Notes under the pieces: model-generated | Told to the model about the DNA's origin: nothing | Database searches by the model: none | Seen by the model: the letters and a program-made list of their open reading frames with translations, nothing else | Made by a program: the position numbers and the translations under genes | Assembly (NCBI RefSeq): GCF_013177315.1 | Contig: NZ_CP053661.1 | Span: 310,001 to 374,000, forward strand | DNA length: 64,000 nt | Direction: 5' to 3' | Source: Thermoleptolyngbya sichuanensis A183 | GTDB lineage: Bacteria > Cyanobacteriota > Cyanobacteriia > Elainellales > Elainellaceae | In this document: positions 54,191 through 63,931 of the stretch, piece by piece | Layout of the letters: every line of letters starts with the position of its first letter | Numbering within the stretch: position 1 is the first letter of the stretch

Positions 54191-55024
54191 ATGCACGCGG
54201 ACTGGCAGACTGCAAAAAGCTACGAAGATATCCTTTACCACAAGGCAGATGGCATCGCCAAAATCACTATCAACCGCCCCCACAAGCGCAATGCCTTTCG
54301 CCCAGAGACGGTTGCCGAACTGTACGATGCCTTTAGCAATGCCCGCGAAGATCCCCGGATTGGGGTGGTGCTGTTGACCGGAGCGGGCCCCCACACGGAC
54401 GGGAAATACGCCTTTTGCGCGGGCGGGGATCAGAGCGTGCGCGGTCAGGGTGGCTATTTAGATCAAGGCGGCACGCCCCGGCTGAACGTACTGGACTTGC
54501 AGCGACTGATCCGCACGATGCCCAAGGTGGTGATTGCTCTCGTGGCGGGCTATGCCATTGGCGGCGGCCATGTCCTCCATGTTGTCTGCGACCTCACCAT
54601 CGCCGCAGATAACGCTATTTTTGGACAAACTGGGCCCAAGGTCGGCAGTTTTGACGGGGGCTTTGGCGCTAGCTATCTGGCCCGCATTGTTGGACAAAAG
54701 AAAGCGAGAGAAATCTGGTATCTCTGCCGCCAGTACACCGCCCAGCAGGCCCTCGATATGGGACTCGTCAACTGTGTTGTGCCTGTGGAGCAGTTGGAAG
54801 CCGAGGGGATCGCTTGGGCGCAGGAAATTCTGGAGAAAAGCCCAATCGCCATCCGCTGCCTGAAGTCTGCCTTTAATGCTGATTGTGATGGGCAGGCGGG
54901 ACTGCAAGAGCTAGCGGGCAATGCAACGCTGCTCTATTACATGACAGAAGAAGGCAGCGAGGGCAAGCAGGCGTTTCTGGAAAAGCGATCGCCCGATTTT
55001 CGTCAATATCCCTGGCTACCCTGA
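54191..55024 (+). CDS. menB: 1,4-dihydroxy-2-naphthoyl-CoA synthase
   Basis: Crotonase-fold enzyme of 277 residues closing the naphthoquinone ring; in cyanobacteria the product is used for phylloquinone of photosystem [74 protein letters not shown] and [21 protein letters not shown] are all present. An upstream frame from 54095 adds 32 residues of leader that lack family character; the ATG at 54191 is chosen. Other men genes are not in the window. Confidence 0.96.
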   Translation: MHADWQTAKSYEDILYHKADGIAKITINRPHKRNAFRPETVAELYDAFSNAREDPRIGVVLLTGAGPHTDGKYAFCAGGDQSVRGQGGYLDQGGTPRLNVLDLQRLIRTMPKVVIALVAGYAIGGGHVLHVVCDLTIAADNAIFGQTGPKVGSFDGGFGASYLARIVGQKKAREIWYLCRQYTAQQALDMGLVNCVVPVEQLEAEGIAWAQEILEKSPIAIRCLKSAFNADCDGQAGLQELAGNATLLYYMTEEGSEGKQAFLEKRSPDFRQYPWLP

Positions 55025-55875
55025 ACGCAAGCGTTGGAGACATTTGGGGCGATCGCTCGAACATGGAGATCACGCCAACAGCTTTCATCATCGAATCCTG
55101 ATTAAACTTCCCACTTCAAAGATCCCGAACTAGAATGTGTTTGGGAGCAACGCTCTGAGGAGTAAAGTCGCGTAGTCCAACAGAATTTAACAAACAGGAT
55201 TTAACAGGCAGAATTCAACAGAACCGACTGAACGAGTTCTTGGCAGAATCGCAAACACCACAGGTACAGGCGCTATAAAGCTCTTGCTCCGAGCTGGCTC
55301 AGAGTCTGAATCTAGTGAAAAATTGAGTGGGCAGGGTTTTACCTTCTTACGACTTGGGTTGTGGAGTCTTATCTGCCAGGTAGGTCGCTTTACGAAGTTG
55401 GGGTAAAGATGTGGTTGTGAGCGGTGCAGGCTTACGGAATCCGATGGGATCAGGCTGTAGACAGCGGTAGAGTGGGTTCTGAAGTCGAATTAGGTCGCTT
55501 TCCTCTTGCATAAGCTGGCTGACCAAGGGATATAGGGATATCGGTTAGGACTGTTCAGGGGTGTCTGCGGCGATCAGATTGAGAGAGCATACTTTTTCAC
55601 CGAGGGTTGTTTGATCATCCATAGGAATTTATTGATGATCATGCCGAGTGTGACCGGAGATATCTATAGGGCTTTAGAACTAAGCTAGCGTCCTAAAAGT
55701 CAGGATTTTCAACCTCTTTTCATACTTTCGCTATAAGCTCCTTTTTCGTAAGAATGTTTTAATATTTAGGACGAGGCAATTGTGTCTCGAATAGCTACAA
55801 ATACCTAAAAGAAGGTTACGACAATCTAGAATAGTCGAATGTGATGTTATAGAGTGTGGTGATTGGAGGTCGAAG
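55025..55875. other. Long intergenic region, no gene recognised
   Basis: An 851-bp gap between menB and the DUF1815 gene. It holds a 14-bp tandem array (55182-55223) and two copies of TAGGTCGCTTT at about 55381 and 55486. The last 250 bp are AT-rich. No RNA family or protein is recognised, but a small RNA here cannot be excluded. Confidence 0.5.
55182..55223. repeat. Tandem array, 14 bp x 3
   Basis: Units CAGAATTTAACAAA, CAGGATTTAACAGG and CAGAATTCAACAGA. Confidence 0.85.
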
Positions 55876-56232
55876 ATGTTTTTGCGACTTGCAGAACAGC
55901 ACCGTCGGTTTGTACATGACCTGGTAATGAATCTCCAGGCATTGGCCATTGTGCTGGAGCGCCAGGGTTACCTCGCATCTTGCTATACCTGCGGCGGTCA
56001 GATGAACAGCGCGTCCTTTATGGTGAGTCTGGGCGAGAACCACCTGATCCGCTTTTTGGTGTCAGACTATGGCATTACCTGGACAGAAATGCGCGACGAT
56101 CGCGAGCTAATGAAGCTCGAAGGCGCGGAGGCAATTAGCCAGCTTCAAGAATTGGCGAACCTCGTAAAGTTCCAGATTAAGCCGTCCGATGGGCATGTTT
56201 CGCTGGTACGGGTTTCGGGTGGAGCAGCCTAG
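55876..56232 (+). CDS. DUF1815 family protein
   Basis: Protein of 118 residues starting MFLRLAEQHRRFVHDLVMNLQALAIVLERQGYLASCYTCGGQMNSASFMVSLG, the strongly conserved signature of the DUF1815 family confined to cyanobacteria. LIRFLVSDYGITWTEMRDDRELMKLEGAEAI continues it. Two cysteines (SCYTCGG) are conserved and could be redox-active or metal-binding. The function is unknown. It converges with the RMD1-type gene. Confidence 0.9.
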   Translation: MFLRLAEQHRRFVHDLVMNLQALAIVLERQGYLASCYTCGGQMNSASFMVSLGENHLIRFLVSDYGITWTEMRDDRELMKLEGAEAISQLQELANLVKFQIKPSDGHVSLVRVSGGAA

Positions 56233-56253
56233 GGCAGTCTGCGGGCTATGTGC

Positions 56254-57054
56254 TCAGGCCTTGACAAAGATGTCGTAAAACGACAGCAGTATTTCCACTA
56301 CGATCAGCACAACAACGTACCACTCTACGCGCAGGCCGCTGTTGTGCTGGAGTAGATCTAATACTGTTTCTGCTGTACTGGAAATCAGTCCTAGCTTGCG
56401 TTCTAGAGCCTGATGGCGATCGCGGATTTCATACTCATTTTCTAAGCGGGCGTAAAGTCGCTCCAGTTCGGGTGCTTCCCAAAGCAGGTCGGGTTTGTCG
56501 ATAATTTCGACCCGACCCACGATTTTATGCTGAATGGATAACGTCCGTCCGAGCTGCCGCAGGAGCTCTTTGCCCCAGCGCTCATTTTTGGTGGTGCGCT
56601 GTAGCCCCGCAGCGAAGGGTTCGATTTGGTCGAAGACGCTAGCTGTGCCCAGTTCGTAGTGTGCCAGCACCACGCTCTTAGCCAGCACATCGGCCACCAC
56701 TTGCAGCGACTCTACGCTAAATTCTTGCAGCGAGATAATGCCATTTTCCACCTGCCCCGCTCGCGACGGCTCGATCCGGAGGGTCGCTTCCTCGGTTTCA
56801 GGCTTGCTGAACGGCTCCTGCACTAAGGGTTTCAAGTTATTTAAAAAAGTGGCTTCCTCAATGGGGTCTAACCCGAATAGCACCACTGCGCCATATTTAA
56901 AGAGAACCACACAGCCATCGCTTCCAGCGGCGATCGCCAAGGGTTGCCGTCCGAGGGGTGTGGTTGCTTCTAGCGTTCGCAAGTCGAGGCGCTCTCCAAG
57001 AAAAATTGCGCGTCCTTTAACTGCGTCTTTGTCAGGAAATAGTAACTTTTGCAT
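56254..57054 (-). CDS. RMD1/DUF155 family membrane protein
   Basis: Protein of 266 residues. The N-terminal half is beta-rich (CVVLFKYGAVVLFGLDPIEEATFLNNLKPLV), typical of DUF155. The helical second half (KSVVLAHYELGTASVFDQIEPFAAGLQ, then LLWEAPELERLYARLENEYEIRDRHQALERKL) ends with a single membrane helix (VEWYVVVLIVVEILLSFYDIF). Relatives include yeast Rmd1 and Rmd8 and chloroplast RMD1-type proteins. The biochemical role in bacteria is unknown. The start is ATG. Confidence 0.88.
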   Translation of the reverse strand: MQKLLFPDKDAVKGRAIFLGERLDLRTLEATTPLGRQPLAIAAGSDGCVVLFKYGAVVLFGLDPIEEATFLNNLKPLVQEPFSKPETEEATLRIEPSRAGQVENGIISLQEFSVESLQVVADVLAKSVVLAHYELGTASVFDQIEPFAAGLQRTTKNERWGKELLRQLGRTLSIQHKIVGRVEIIDKPDLLWEAPELERLYARLENEYEIRDRHQALERKLGLISSTAETVLDLLQHNSGLRVEWYVVVLIVVEILLSFYDIFVKA

Positions 57055-57465
57055 GGGGTGAATTTCAATAGGCTTGTCTTTCTAAACCAGCGCAAGCCGC
57101 TACTCACCTTCTTGCTGTCGCATGATTAAAAACCAGAAACGGCTCTGTCCAAAGCGTTGTCTCTCTGGAAGGCGGTGGGTTGCTGGGCTGATCATGCCTG
57201 AAAACTAGGGGTGCAATTCCTTGCTGAACCAAAGCGGCTGGACAGCAGAACGTCTCGAATTCTGAGGGAAGCCTGCTGTCTGAGCGCTGAAACTTTATCT
57301 TAAACGATCTAAATCAGAGTCGTTTGACGAGGATTGTGCGGATCTGTCTTGTCTAGTCAGTTTTCCCTAAATTCGGTGCAACGGATGAAACGGGGTTCGT
57401 TATATTTAGCTGTAAGGTCAGAAATCGCGTGACGCAAGTCGAAAATTTCCTGGAGGTATGCCCTT
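57055..57465. other. Intergenic region, no feature recognised
   Basis: A 411-bp gap between divergent genes; it must hold both promoters. The 90 bp before 57420 contain TTATATTTAGC, a possible -10 region, but this is not certain. Confidence 0.45.
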
Positions 57466-59052
57466 ATGCTGGGTTCTGGAAAACCATCCCGCTCGTCCCG
57501 ACGCCGCATGAAACGGCGATCTGGGCAGGGTGGAACTCAGCCTTTGGGGTCTGTGCCGCCGGCCGCAGGCAGTCGATCGCAATCGGGCGATCGCTCGGCT
57601 ACAAATCAGGCTCCTCGTTCGGGACATATACTGGCGCGATCGCCCCGGCCCATCTCCCCCCGCGCCTCCTATTCGGCCCAGCCACCGCTGAACTTACGCA
57701 ACGTCCTGGATCATTCAGAGCGATCGCCCGCTGCTGGCAACGGTCGCCAATCGTCTGAACGGTCGAATCCGCCATCTCTGGCGCTGATCCAACCCCAGCC
57801 TCGCTCACTTTCTCCGAATGGGAATCGGCCTGATGCGGCGAGACGACCTGAGCGTCCAGTGGCGCTGGCTCCCCGACCGATGGGGCGATCGCGCTCGACT
57901 CCCCGACGGGGACGCGCCCATCCCCCAGCCTCCGCTTCGCCACTACTCTATGCGACTCGCCTGATCATTCTGGGCGTGGGCATTGGGGCAATCGTCGGCA
58001 CTAGCCTTTCTGTCTGGAATCCGACAATCCGGGCCCAGGACACCACAGCCGCCAGCCTGGCCGCCAGTCCTACCCACGCCCCCAGCCCCACGCCAACTCC
58101 TGGCTTTCGCGGTGATCTTGTGCCTGCCAATCCGTCTTCTGCGATTATGAAGCTGCGTCTGGGGCAGCCGATTGCGCCGCTCACGACCACGCTACAGTCG
58201 CTTGTGGCTCAGGCTGGGCTGTCGGCTGGCGTGTTTGTGGTGGATTTGGACACTGGGGACTATGTGGACTTGAACGGCAGCACCGTCTATCCAGCCGCCA
58301 GCACGATCAAAACCCCCATTCTGGTTGCCTTTTTGCAAGATGTCGATCGGCAGCGGGTGCGCCTGGATGAGGCTCTGACCTTGCAAACGATTGATATCAC
58401 AGACGGCTCCGGTGAAATTCAGTTTATGGAAGTGGGCAGCCAGCTTAGCGCTCTGGATACCGCGACCAAAATGATCACTATTAGCGACAATACGGCTACA
58501 AACATGGTGATTCACAAGCTGGGCGGACTGACCGCACTCAATAGCCGATTTCGCGATTGGGGCATGAGCCACACCGTGCTGAATAATCTCTTGGCGGATT
58601 TGCAAGGCACGAACACCACCAGCGCCCGCGATTTGTCGCTGCTCCTAACAGCCGTGATCCAGGGAGATTTGCTGTCGCTGCGATCGCGCGATCGCCTGCT
58701 CGACATCATGCGCTCCACAGTGAACAACAGCCTCTTGGCGGCAACTCTCGGGCCGGACGCAAAAATCGCCCACAAAACTGGCAACATCGACAGTCTTTCG
58801 GGCGATAGCGGGATTGTAGATATGCCCAACGGCAAGCGCTACGTGATTACCGCCTTGGTGCAGCGGTCGGGCGATGCTGGGTCGGCGGCGCAGCTCATTC
58901 AGCAAATTTCTCAGGCAACCTATCAATACTTTGCTCAGCCCCCTGCTGTGGCTATCCCGCCCAATGTGCCGGATTCTACGGCTAATCCCGACACCGCGCC
59001 TTCGAGCCAGGATCCTAGCGCCTCTGATCCCGCACAGCAGCCAACTCTTTAG
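57466..59052 (+). CDS. Serine hydrolase of the class A beta-lactamase fold with a long basic N-terminus
   Basis: Protein of 528 residues. Residues 1-160 are Arg/Ser/Pro-rich low complexity. One membrane helix follows (about 163-182, ATRLIILGVGIGAIVGTSLSVW), then a linker and a penicillin-recognising domain with S279-T-I-K282, SDN (340-342) and KTG (437-439). This arrangement fits a membrane-anchored enzyme with the catalytic domain outside the cytoplasm. I do not claim antibiotic resistance: the usual omega-loop ExxxN is not obvious, so a peptidoglycan-type hydrolase is equally possible. The start is the ATG at 57466. Confidence 0.82.
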   Translation: MLGSGKPSRSSRRRMKRRSGQGGTQPLGSVPPAAGSRSQSGDRSATNQAPRSGHILARSPRPISPRASYSAQPPLNLRNVLDHSERSPAAGNGRQSSERSNPPSLALIQPQPRSLSPNGNRPDAARRPERPVALAPRPMGRSRSTPRRGRAHPPASASPLLYATRLIILGVGIGAIVGTSLSVWNPTIRAQDTTAASLAASPTHAPSPTPTPGFRGDLVPANPSSAIMKLRLGQPIAPLTTTLQSLVAQAGLSAGVFVVDLDTGDYVDLNGSTVYPAASTIKTPILVAFLQDVDRQRVRLDEALTLQTIDITDGSGEIQFMEVGSQLSALDTATKMITISDNTATNMVIHKLGGLTALNSRFRDWGMSHTVLNNLLADLQGTNTTSARDLSLLLTAVIQGDLLSLRSRDRLLDIMRSTVNNSLLAATLGPDAKIAHKTGNIDSLSGDSGIVDMPNGKRYVITALVQRSGDAGSAAQLIQQISQATYQYFAQPPAVAIPPNVPDSTANPDTAPSSQDPSASDPAQQPTL

Positions 59053-59283
59053 TGACTCAGCCAGCAGGTTGGTGGAAAAAAGCACGTATCCTGCACTCCA
59101 TCTATCCACTGCTGAGCAATCATTAGAAGAATCTATACATTCCTGCTCTGCGATCGCCCGTGTGCGTCAGCTTCAGACCGACGCACGCCATCCCCTGCAA
59201 TGTATCGGATCTCGCACGGATCAGATCTCCAATTGCTGCTGACCGACAGACCTATCGGGCGATCGCCAACTTCCGCTTTCCCT

Positions 59284-59745
59284 ATGCCCAGCGTTGTTCT
59301 CGTTAATCCCCAGATTCCCCCAAACACGGGCAATATTGCCCGCACCTGCGCCGCCACCTGTACACCACTGCATCTGGTTGGCCCCTTAGGCTTTGAAATT
59401 AGCGATCGCTATCTCAAGCGGGCGGGGCTGGATTACTGGAAATACGTAGACCTCTACTATCATTCTGACCTGCAAGCATTCCAGCGCTCCCATGCCCAGC
59501 AGGGAGGACGATGGATCGGCTTCAGCACTTCAGGGTTATGTAGCTATACAAAGTTTCAGTATCGAGATGACGATTGGCTGTTGTTTGGCTGTGAAACGAC
59601 AGGTCTACCGGCCAACGTATTAGCTGCCTGCCACACTGTCGTCAAAATTCCAATGGCTCAACCCAGTGTTCGCAGCCTCAATCTCTCAGTCAGCGCTGCT
59701 TTGGGGCTTTTCGAAGCGCGTCGCCAGCTTGGGCTTTTAGACTAG
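59284..59745 (+). CDS. trmL: tRNA (cytidine/uridine-34 2'-O)-methyltransferase
   Basis: SPOUT-type methyltransferase of 153 residues modifying the wobble base of tRNA-Leu. MPSVVLVNPQIPPNTGNIARTCAATCTPLHLVGPLGF, LLFGCETTGLP and the knot motif IPMAQPSVRSLNLSVSAALGLFEARRQL are complete. An upstream frame from 59200 adds 28 residues lacking family character, so the ATG at 59284 is chosen. A near-perfect inverted repeat AGGAACAG/CTGTTCCT follows about 20 bp after the stop but has no T run. Confidence 0.93.
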   Translation: MPSVVLVNPQIPPNTGNIARTCAATCTPLHLVGPLGFEISDRYLKRAGLDYWKYVDLYYHSDLQAFQRSHAQQGGRWIGFSTSGLCSYTKFQYRDDDWLLFGCETTGLPANVLAACHTVVKIPMAQPSVRSLNLSVSAALGLFEARRQLGLLD

Positions 59746-59890
59746 CCCCGCCTCAAAGCTGACTCAGGAACAGCCTGATTCTCCTGTTCCTCAGGAAAAC
59801 GCTCACTCCATATCTATATATATATGGAATGGAACTTCCTCAGGCGAGTAATTTTCTTCGGAAAGCTTATTTCAGATGCAGTGGCTCTAG

Positions 59891-59923
59891 AGTAAATGCC
59901 CAGTAAATGCCCAGTAAATGCCC
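59891..59923. repeat. Tandem array, 11 bp x 3
   Basis: Three copies of AGTAAATGCCC in an intergenic region. Confidence 0.88.
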
Positions 59924-60557
59924 AGGCTTTCGTGCCTGAGCGCTAAATTTGGGCTGAATTGAGGGGATATAGGGGCAATATGGGGGCGATCGCCCTCAAA
60001 TCCCAGCGCCTGGAATCTAACCCAACTGAGAAATTTTTGAGAACTCGCTCTGCTGCGAGCGATCCTCCCAACACTGCTGATCAGACTGCCCTAATCCAGC
60101 CGCAAAAAAATCAGATCAACTCAAATCAAGCGCTTGGCTTGAAGGATACGCAATAGAAGTCAGTAACCTGGAATACGAAAGAATAGGGTCTGCCATAAGA
60201 AATCCCAATCTGCGAAGTGAGCCTTACAAGCCCTCACCCGGGCGCAATTTGGTCACTCGACGAAGCTTGGCATCGGTACTAAAAACCGGAGAAAAGTGGG
60301 TAGTGTTTCTCCAGTTCGTCAACCGTGAAATCCTTGGATCTTCCCTTGTAGATTTGGAAGCTCGAAAGGACAATCGGTTGAAAATTAGAAATCCTAATTA
60401 CGCAAAAGTGTTCCTAGATTCTTACCAAAACCAGTGACCAAAACTCTCTTCTGACAAGGCGTTTGAGCTTTTCGCAAGGTCTCTTATGTGAAGATAGAAA
60501 GCTGTGATTTATTTTTCTATTTAAGGATTAATGCAGTTACCCTGTTAACAGCTAGTC

Positions 60558-60711
60558 TTTTTTGAAGAACTGGTGTAAGCTCATCGGTTGTTCTGGGAGT
60601 CAGGTGGTAAACGGTTTTTTGTTTAAGCTAGACGTTTGAATGCCTCGACAGGGGTAGTTTGAGCACAGGTTTATTCAAGAGTGTTGATTTTTTTGAAGAC
60701 TGGTGTAAGCT
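60558..60711. promoter_or_regulatory. Direct repeat upstream of the LysM-M23 gene
   Basis: CTTTTTTGAAGAACTGGTGTAAGCT near 60557 and TTTTTTTGAAGACTGGTGTAAGCTT near 60688 differ by one base insertion and lie 130 bp apart. They lie about 165-320 bp upstream of the start codon. They could be paired binding sites or a duplicated leader; no regulator is known. Confidence 0.45.
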
Positions 60712-60875
60712 TGTCTAAGCAAAAAGCTTAAGGTAATCTTACCTAGTTGTAAGGCGCGTCAGTGATTAGAACCGCCGTCGGTCTGTGACTTCGGTCACTT
60801 CATCCGTGTCAACTTGATTCCAACGACTGGTTCCCTTTGAGGACAGTTGAACGCCGCTCAACAGGAGGTTGTTCT

Positions 60876-63380
60876 TTGAGACGAGCATTTCCGCAGAAGG
60901 TTAAGCCTGTTTCCTGTTATTCGTCTGACTATGCAGCCGAGGCAGGGCAGCCCAAGCAGAACCCCCGAGAGGTTAGCCGTAAGGCTCGCACTTCTGCCGC
61001 CATGCTTGGGTTAGCGCTCTCGATGGGCGCTTCTAGCTTGTTACTCCCAAGGCACAGCGATCAGGCGACCGCAGCCGAACCGAACTCCGTTGAGTCCGAA
61101 GTTTCTACAGGCTTGTCGGTTCCCCAAACTGATTCTCTGGATTCCCCCCTCGCCAGCCCTGGGATAGACGAAGTAGCTCCCACTGCTCCGTCTGCCCCTG
61201 TCAAGGCTTCATCGTCCTCGACGTATTCTGGGGCAATGTTCACCCACCGGGTTCGATCCGGACAGACGCTTTACAAGATCGCTCGTTATTACCGGGTTCC
61301 CGTTAGAACGCTTGCCGAAGTTAATGGTCTCTCTTTGGATTCTGTGCTTCGGGTCGGGCAAGCAATTCGAGTTCCGGGCCACCAAAGAGCAGAGTCGGCT
61401 AGCGTCTCAAGGGTTGCGCCTGAGCATACTCCGCAGCTAGTCCCCGGCGTAGAGCCTTCACCGCTTGTAGCAGATACGCCTACTTCATCTTCAGCAGGCG
61501 TTTTAGACGAGCAGGCAGCGCCATCCGAGGTGGCAGATATTTCGGAGGAAATTCGCACCTCAGACCGTCCCCTCCGCTACGCCAGCCTCGAAAACCTCCG
61601 CCAGCGCCGAGAGCGTTTGCGTAGCGTGTTGGCAAGCCAACAATTGCAGTCGTCGGCTGAACCCTCTAGCTTGTCTAAGGGTGATGCTACTCCTTCTGTC
61701 CGTGTTCAGGGCAATGGCCGAAGCAGCGCTCTGGAAGCAGATGAGAAGCAATTGGTTTCGCCTCCCTCGTCTTATGGACTAGCCGCTTCGGGTGATGTTG
61801 AGCGGAGTTTGACGGCGGTGTTACCTGCTGGCGGTAGTGTCCTGTATCGCGTTAAGCCAGGGGACACCTTGGGGGCGATCGCCCTTGCCTACGACGTTCC
61901 TCAAAGCGTTTTGGTTGCAGCGAACGGCTTGGACAATCCCCATCAACTGCAAGTTAACCAGGTTCTTGCAGTTCCATCTGGCTCTGCAACGCTGGAGACT
62001 TCTTTCAGTGCTTTGAGTCAGCCTGCTGGCGATGTCTCTCTCAATCTAGAGCAGCCTGTGTTGCTGGCTCATCGCGTTTCTGCTGGAGAAACCATTGAGC
62101 AAATTGCGAGCGCCTACGGCGTATCGAAAGATGCTGTTGTAGAAGCCAGCGGTCTGCAAGATCCAGATGTAATTCAGATTGGTCAAGTCATTGCAGTTCC
62201 TGCCGAGTCGTCTGAGCTAGTATCATCGGCCCGTCGCCAGTCTTCGGTCGTGCTGCCTCCGGCCGATTCTCGTCAGGTTGACGGGGCTTCTACGATGTTT
62301 GAGCCGTCTGATGCGGTGCCCACGGTGGCTACTGGCAGTTCTGTTCTGTTTGCGACTGAGTTTGTTGGGGTTGGGGGTGTTGCTCCTGCCCGGAGCGAAG
62401 CGGTACGTTCTGAGGTTTACCGACCCGGAGCAACTGAGGTGGCAGCAGTCGTATTGCCTGCTCAAAATCCTAGCCGCACCTTCGAGCATTTGCATCGACT
62501 GATCAACGATGTTTCGCCTTTGCGATCGTCAGAGCCTTTAGAGCAACCAGGTTTAGATGGTCAACCTAGTAAGTTCGGTCAGGACAATCAGCCGTCTGTG
62601 GTAGCAGCGCTCACTTTGAGAAGCGTTGGCTCGGCTCAAGACTTGGGCGATCGCTTTGTACCTTCTGTACCCACAGTTGAACCTGTTCTAGAGGCTCTCC
62701 CGCATCTAACTCAGCCTCAACCTGAGGTCGTGTCTGAGTTAGATGCGGGAGAGTTTGCGGTAAAACCGGGAGCCTTAGATTCCTCTAATCCTTCTGCTGG
62801 CGCTGAGCCTGAGCTAGTGGCTGCTGCTCCTGCTAGCGAATCTGCTCCTGCTGCCAGCAGCGGACAGCTTGTGGCAGTTGCCCCCCTCGGGTCAGAAAGC
62901 TATGAGCCTCTTCTAGAGCCGCTGGTGGGTCGCATGGTTTCTCCTGAGCTACCTGCGCTGTCTCAGATGGATGCGTTTTTGCCAGAGGGAACTCCCGTTT
63001 CAAACGGTTTCATCTGGCCAGCGCGTGGAGTTCTGACCTCTGGATTTGGCTGGCGCTGGGGACGGATGCACCGGGGAATCGACATCGCAGCACCCGTTGG
63101 CACACCCATTGTGGCGGCGGCCGCTGGAGTCGTTGAGTTTTCCGGTTGGAACTCTGGTGGCTATGGCTACATGATTGACATTCGTCATGCGGATGGCACC
63201 CGCACTCGCTATGCCCACAATAGCCGTCTACTGGTGCGCGTTGGGGATCGAGTGGATCAAGGTCAGCATATCGCGGCGATGGGTAGCACGGGCTTTAGCA
63301 CTGGGCCCCACGTCCACTTCGAGATCCATGTCCCGAACCAGGGTACGGTTAATCCGATGTCTCTCTTGGCGCGTCGATAG
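60876..63380 (+). CDS. LysM-M23 peptidoglycan endopeptidase (NlpD/EnvC-like)
   Basis: Secreted or envelope protein of about 834 residues. The N-terminal hydrophobic stretch (about residues 40-60, SAAMLGLALSMGASSLLLP) is the export signal. Three LysM repeats lie at about 123-167, 323-367 and 398-442 (THRVRSGQTLYKIARYYRVP; LYRVKPGDTLGAIALAYDVP; AHRVSAGETIEQIASAYGVS). Long Ser/Pro-rich linkers follow, then an M23 domain at about 718-834 with HRGIDIAAPVGTP and STGPHVHFEIHVP. The TTG at 60876 is chosen: AGGAGG lies seven bases upstream and the protein then begins MRRAFPQKVKPV; a TTG at 60837 is the alternative. It probably acts in cell separation. Confidence 0.9.
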   Translation: MRRAFPQKVKPVSCYSSDYAAEAGQPKQNPREVSRKARTSAAMLGLALSMGASSLLLPRHSDQATAAEPNSVESEVSTGLSVPQTDSLDSPLASPGIDEVAPTAPSAPVKASSSSTYSGAMFTHRVRSGQTLYKIARYYRVPVRTLAEVNGLSLDSVLRVGQAIRVPGHQRAESASVSRVAPEHTPQLVPGVEPSPLVADTPTSSSAGVLDEQAAPSEVADISEEIRTSDRPLRYASLENLRQRRERLRSVLASQQLQSSAEPSSLSKGDATPSVRVQGNGRSSALEADEKQLVSPPSSYGLAASGDVERSLTAVLPAGGSVLYRVKPGDTLGAIALAYDVPQSVLVAANGLDNPHQLQVNQVLAVPSGSATLETSFSALSQPAGDVSLNLEQPVLLAHRVSAGETIEQIASAYGVSKDAVVEASGLQDPDVIQIGQVIAVPAESSELVSSARRQSSVVLPPADSRQVDGASTMFEPSDAVPTVATGSSVLFATEFVGVGGVAPARSEAVRSEVYRPGATEVAAVVLPAQNPSRTFEHLHRLINDVSPLRSSEPLEQPGLDGQPSKFGQDNQPSVVAALTLRSVGSAQDLGDRFVPSVPTVEPVLEALPHLTQPQPEVVSELDAGEFAVKPGALDSSNPSAGAEPELVAAAPASESAPAASSGQLVAVAPLGSESYEPLLEPLVGRMVSPELPALSQMDAFLPEGTPVSNGFIWPARGVLTSGFGWRWGRMHRGIDIAAPVGTPIVAAAAGVVEFSGWNSGGYGYMIDIRHADGTRTRYAHNSRLLVRVGDRVDQGQHIAAMGSTGFSTGPHVHFEIHVPNQGTVNPMSLLARR

Positions 63381-63419
63381 TCGGGTTCGAGAACTGGATA
63401 TCCCAAAAAGATTCAAGGG

Positions 63420-63454
63420 GTCGCTTTTGCAGCCATTTGCGAAGCGACTCTTTT
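63420..63454 (+). terminator. Rho-independent terminator of the LysM-M23 gene
   Basis: GTCGCTT (63420-63426) pairs with AAGCGAC (63442-63448), followed by TCTTTTG. It lies 40 bp after the stop. Confidence 0.72.
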
Positions 63455-63581
63455 GTCTGGAACGCAGCGTTCGGAACGCTGTGGATTGGACTATGCTTGA
63501 GTTTTGAATGGAGGGCTGAGCATTCGCGATTAGGAAAGCCAATTTGCAGCTCCCATCTGCCCTTGTCCCTTTAACGGTATG

Positions 63582-63604
63582 CGGGCGATCGCCCGATTTT
63601 CTTT
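63582..63604. promoter_or_regulatory. HIP1-centred palindrome with T tract
   Basis: CGGGCGATCGCCCG is a perfect 14-bp palindrome built on HIP1, followed by ATTTTCTTTT. It may act as a weak terminator or simply be a HIP1 copy. Confidence 0.4.
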
Positions 63605-63679
63605 TGGGCTTGGCTTTTACTTTGATGCTTTTTTAGGGAATATTGACCACAGCACCGCGACGCAGAGGATGGATTCACT

Positions 63680-63931
63680 ATGCCCAGAACACCGAGCGAA
63701 TTTGCTGTTCACCTGTTGATGGACGGTGGACATCGAGAAGAAGTTCGTTTTTCAACGATTCAAGACTTTCAGAAATGGTACAGTGGCGAACTAGTTCCCA
63801 AAGCCACCTCGGATGACTTTATCAGCGTGCCGATCAAAAACATCCAGGGCGAGTATATGGTTGTCCGCCCCTCCAAGGTTTTGGCGCTGCGTGTCGAGCC
63901 GATTTTCTCTGGCAGCGTTGATCGATATTAA
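63680..63931 (+). CDS. Small conserved cyanobacterial protein
   Basis: Protein of 83 residues beginning MPRTPSEFAVHLLMDGGHREEVRFSTIQDFQKWYSGEL and ending VLALRVEPIFSGSVDRY. It has mixed alpha/beta character with no hydrophobic helix. I recall similar small proteins in cyanobacteria, but no function is known. It starts at ATG, ends before the window edge and has coding character like its neighbours. Confidence 0.65.
   Translation: MPRTPSEFAVHLLMDGGHREEVRFSTIQDFQKWYSGELVPKATSDDFISVPIKNIQGEYMVVRPSKVLALRVEPIFSGSVDRY

Larger units (their letters stand above)
59746..60875. other. Long intergenic region with repeats and a leader
   Basis: A 1130-bp gap. It holds the AT palindrome CCATATCTATATATATATGG near 59808-59827, an 11-bp array (59891-59923), a weak 62-codon frame at 60249 that I do not accept, and a direct repeat (TTTTTTGAAGAACTGGTGTAAGCT near 60558-60581 and its near copy at 60688-60711). 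The latter region is probably the leader or promoter of the LysM-M23 gene. Confidence 0.5.

Noticed and set aside
60249-60437. 62-codon frame in the long gap before the LysM-M23 gene
   Set aside because: It starts with TTG, has no ribosome binding site, no recognised family and lies in a region of repeats; kept out of the gene list.
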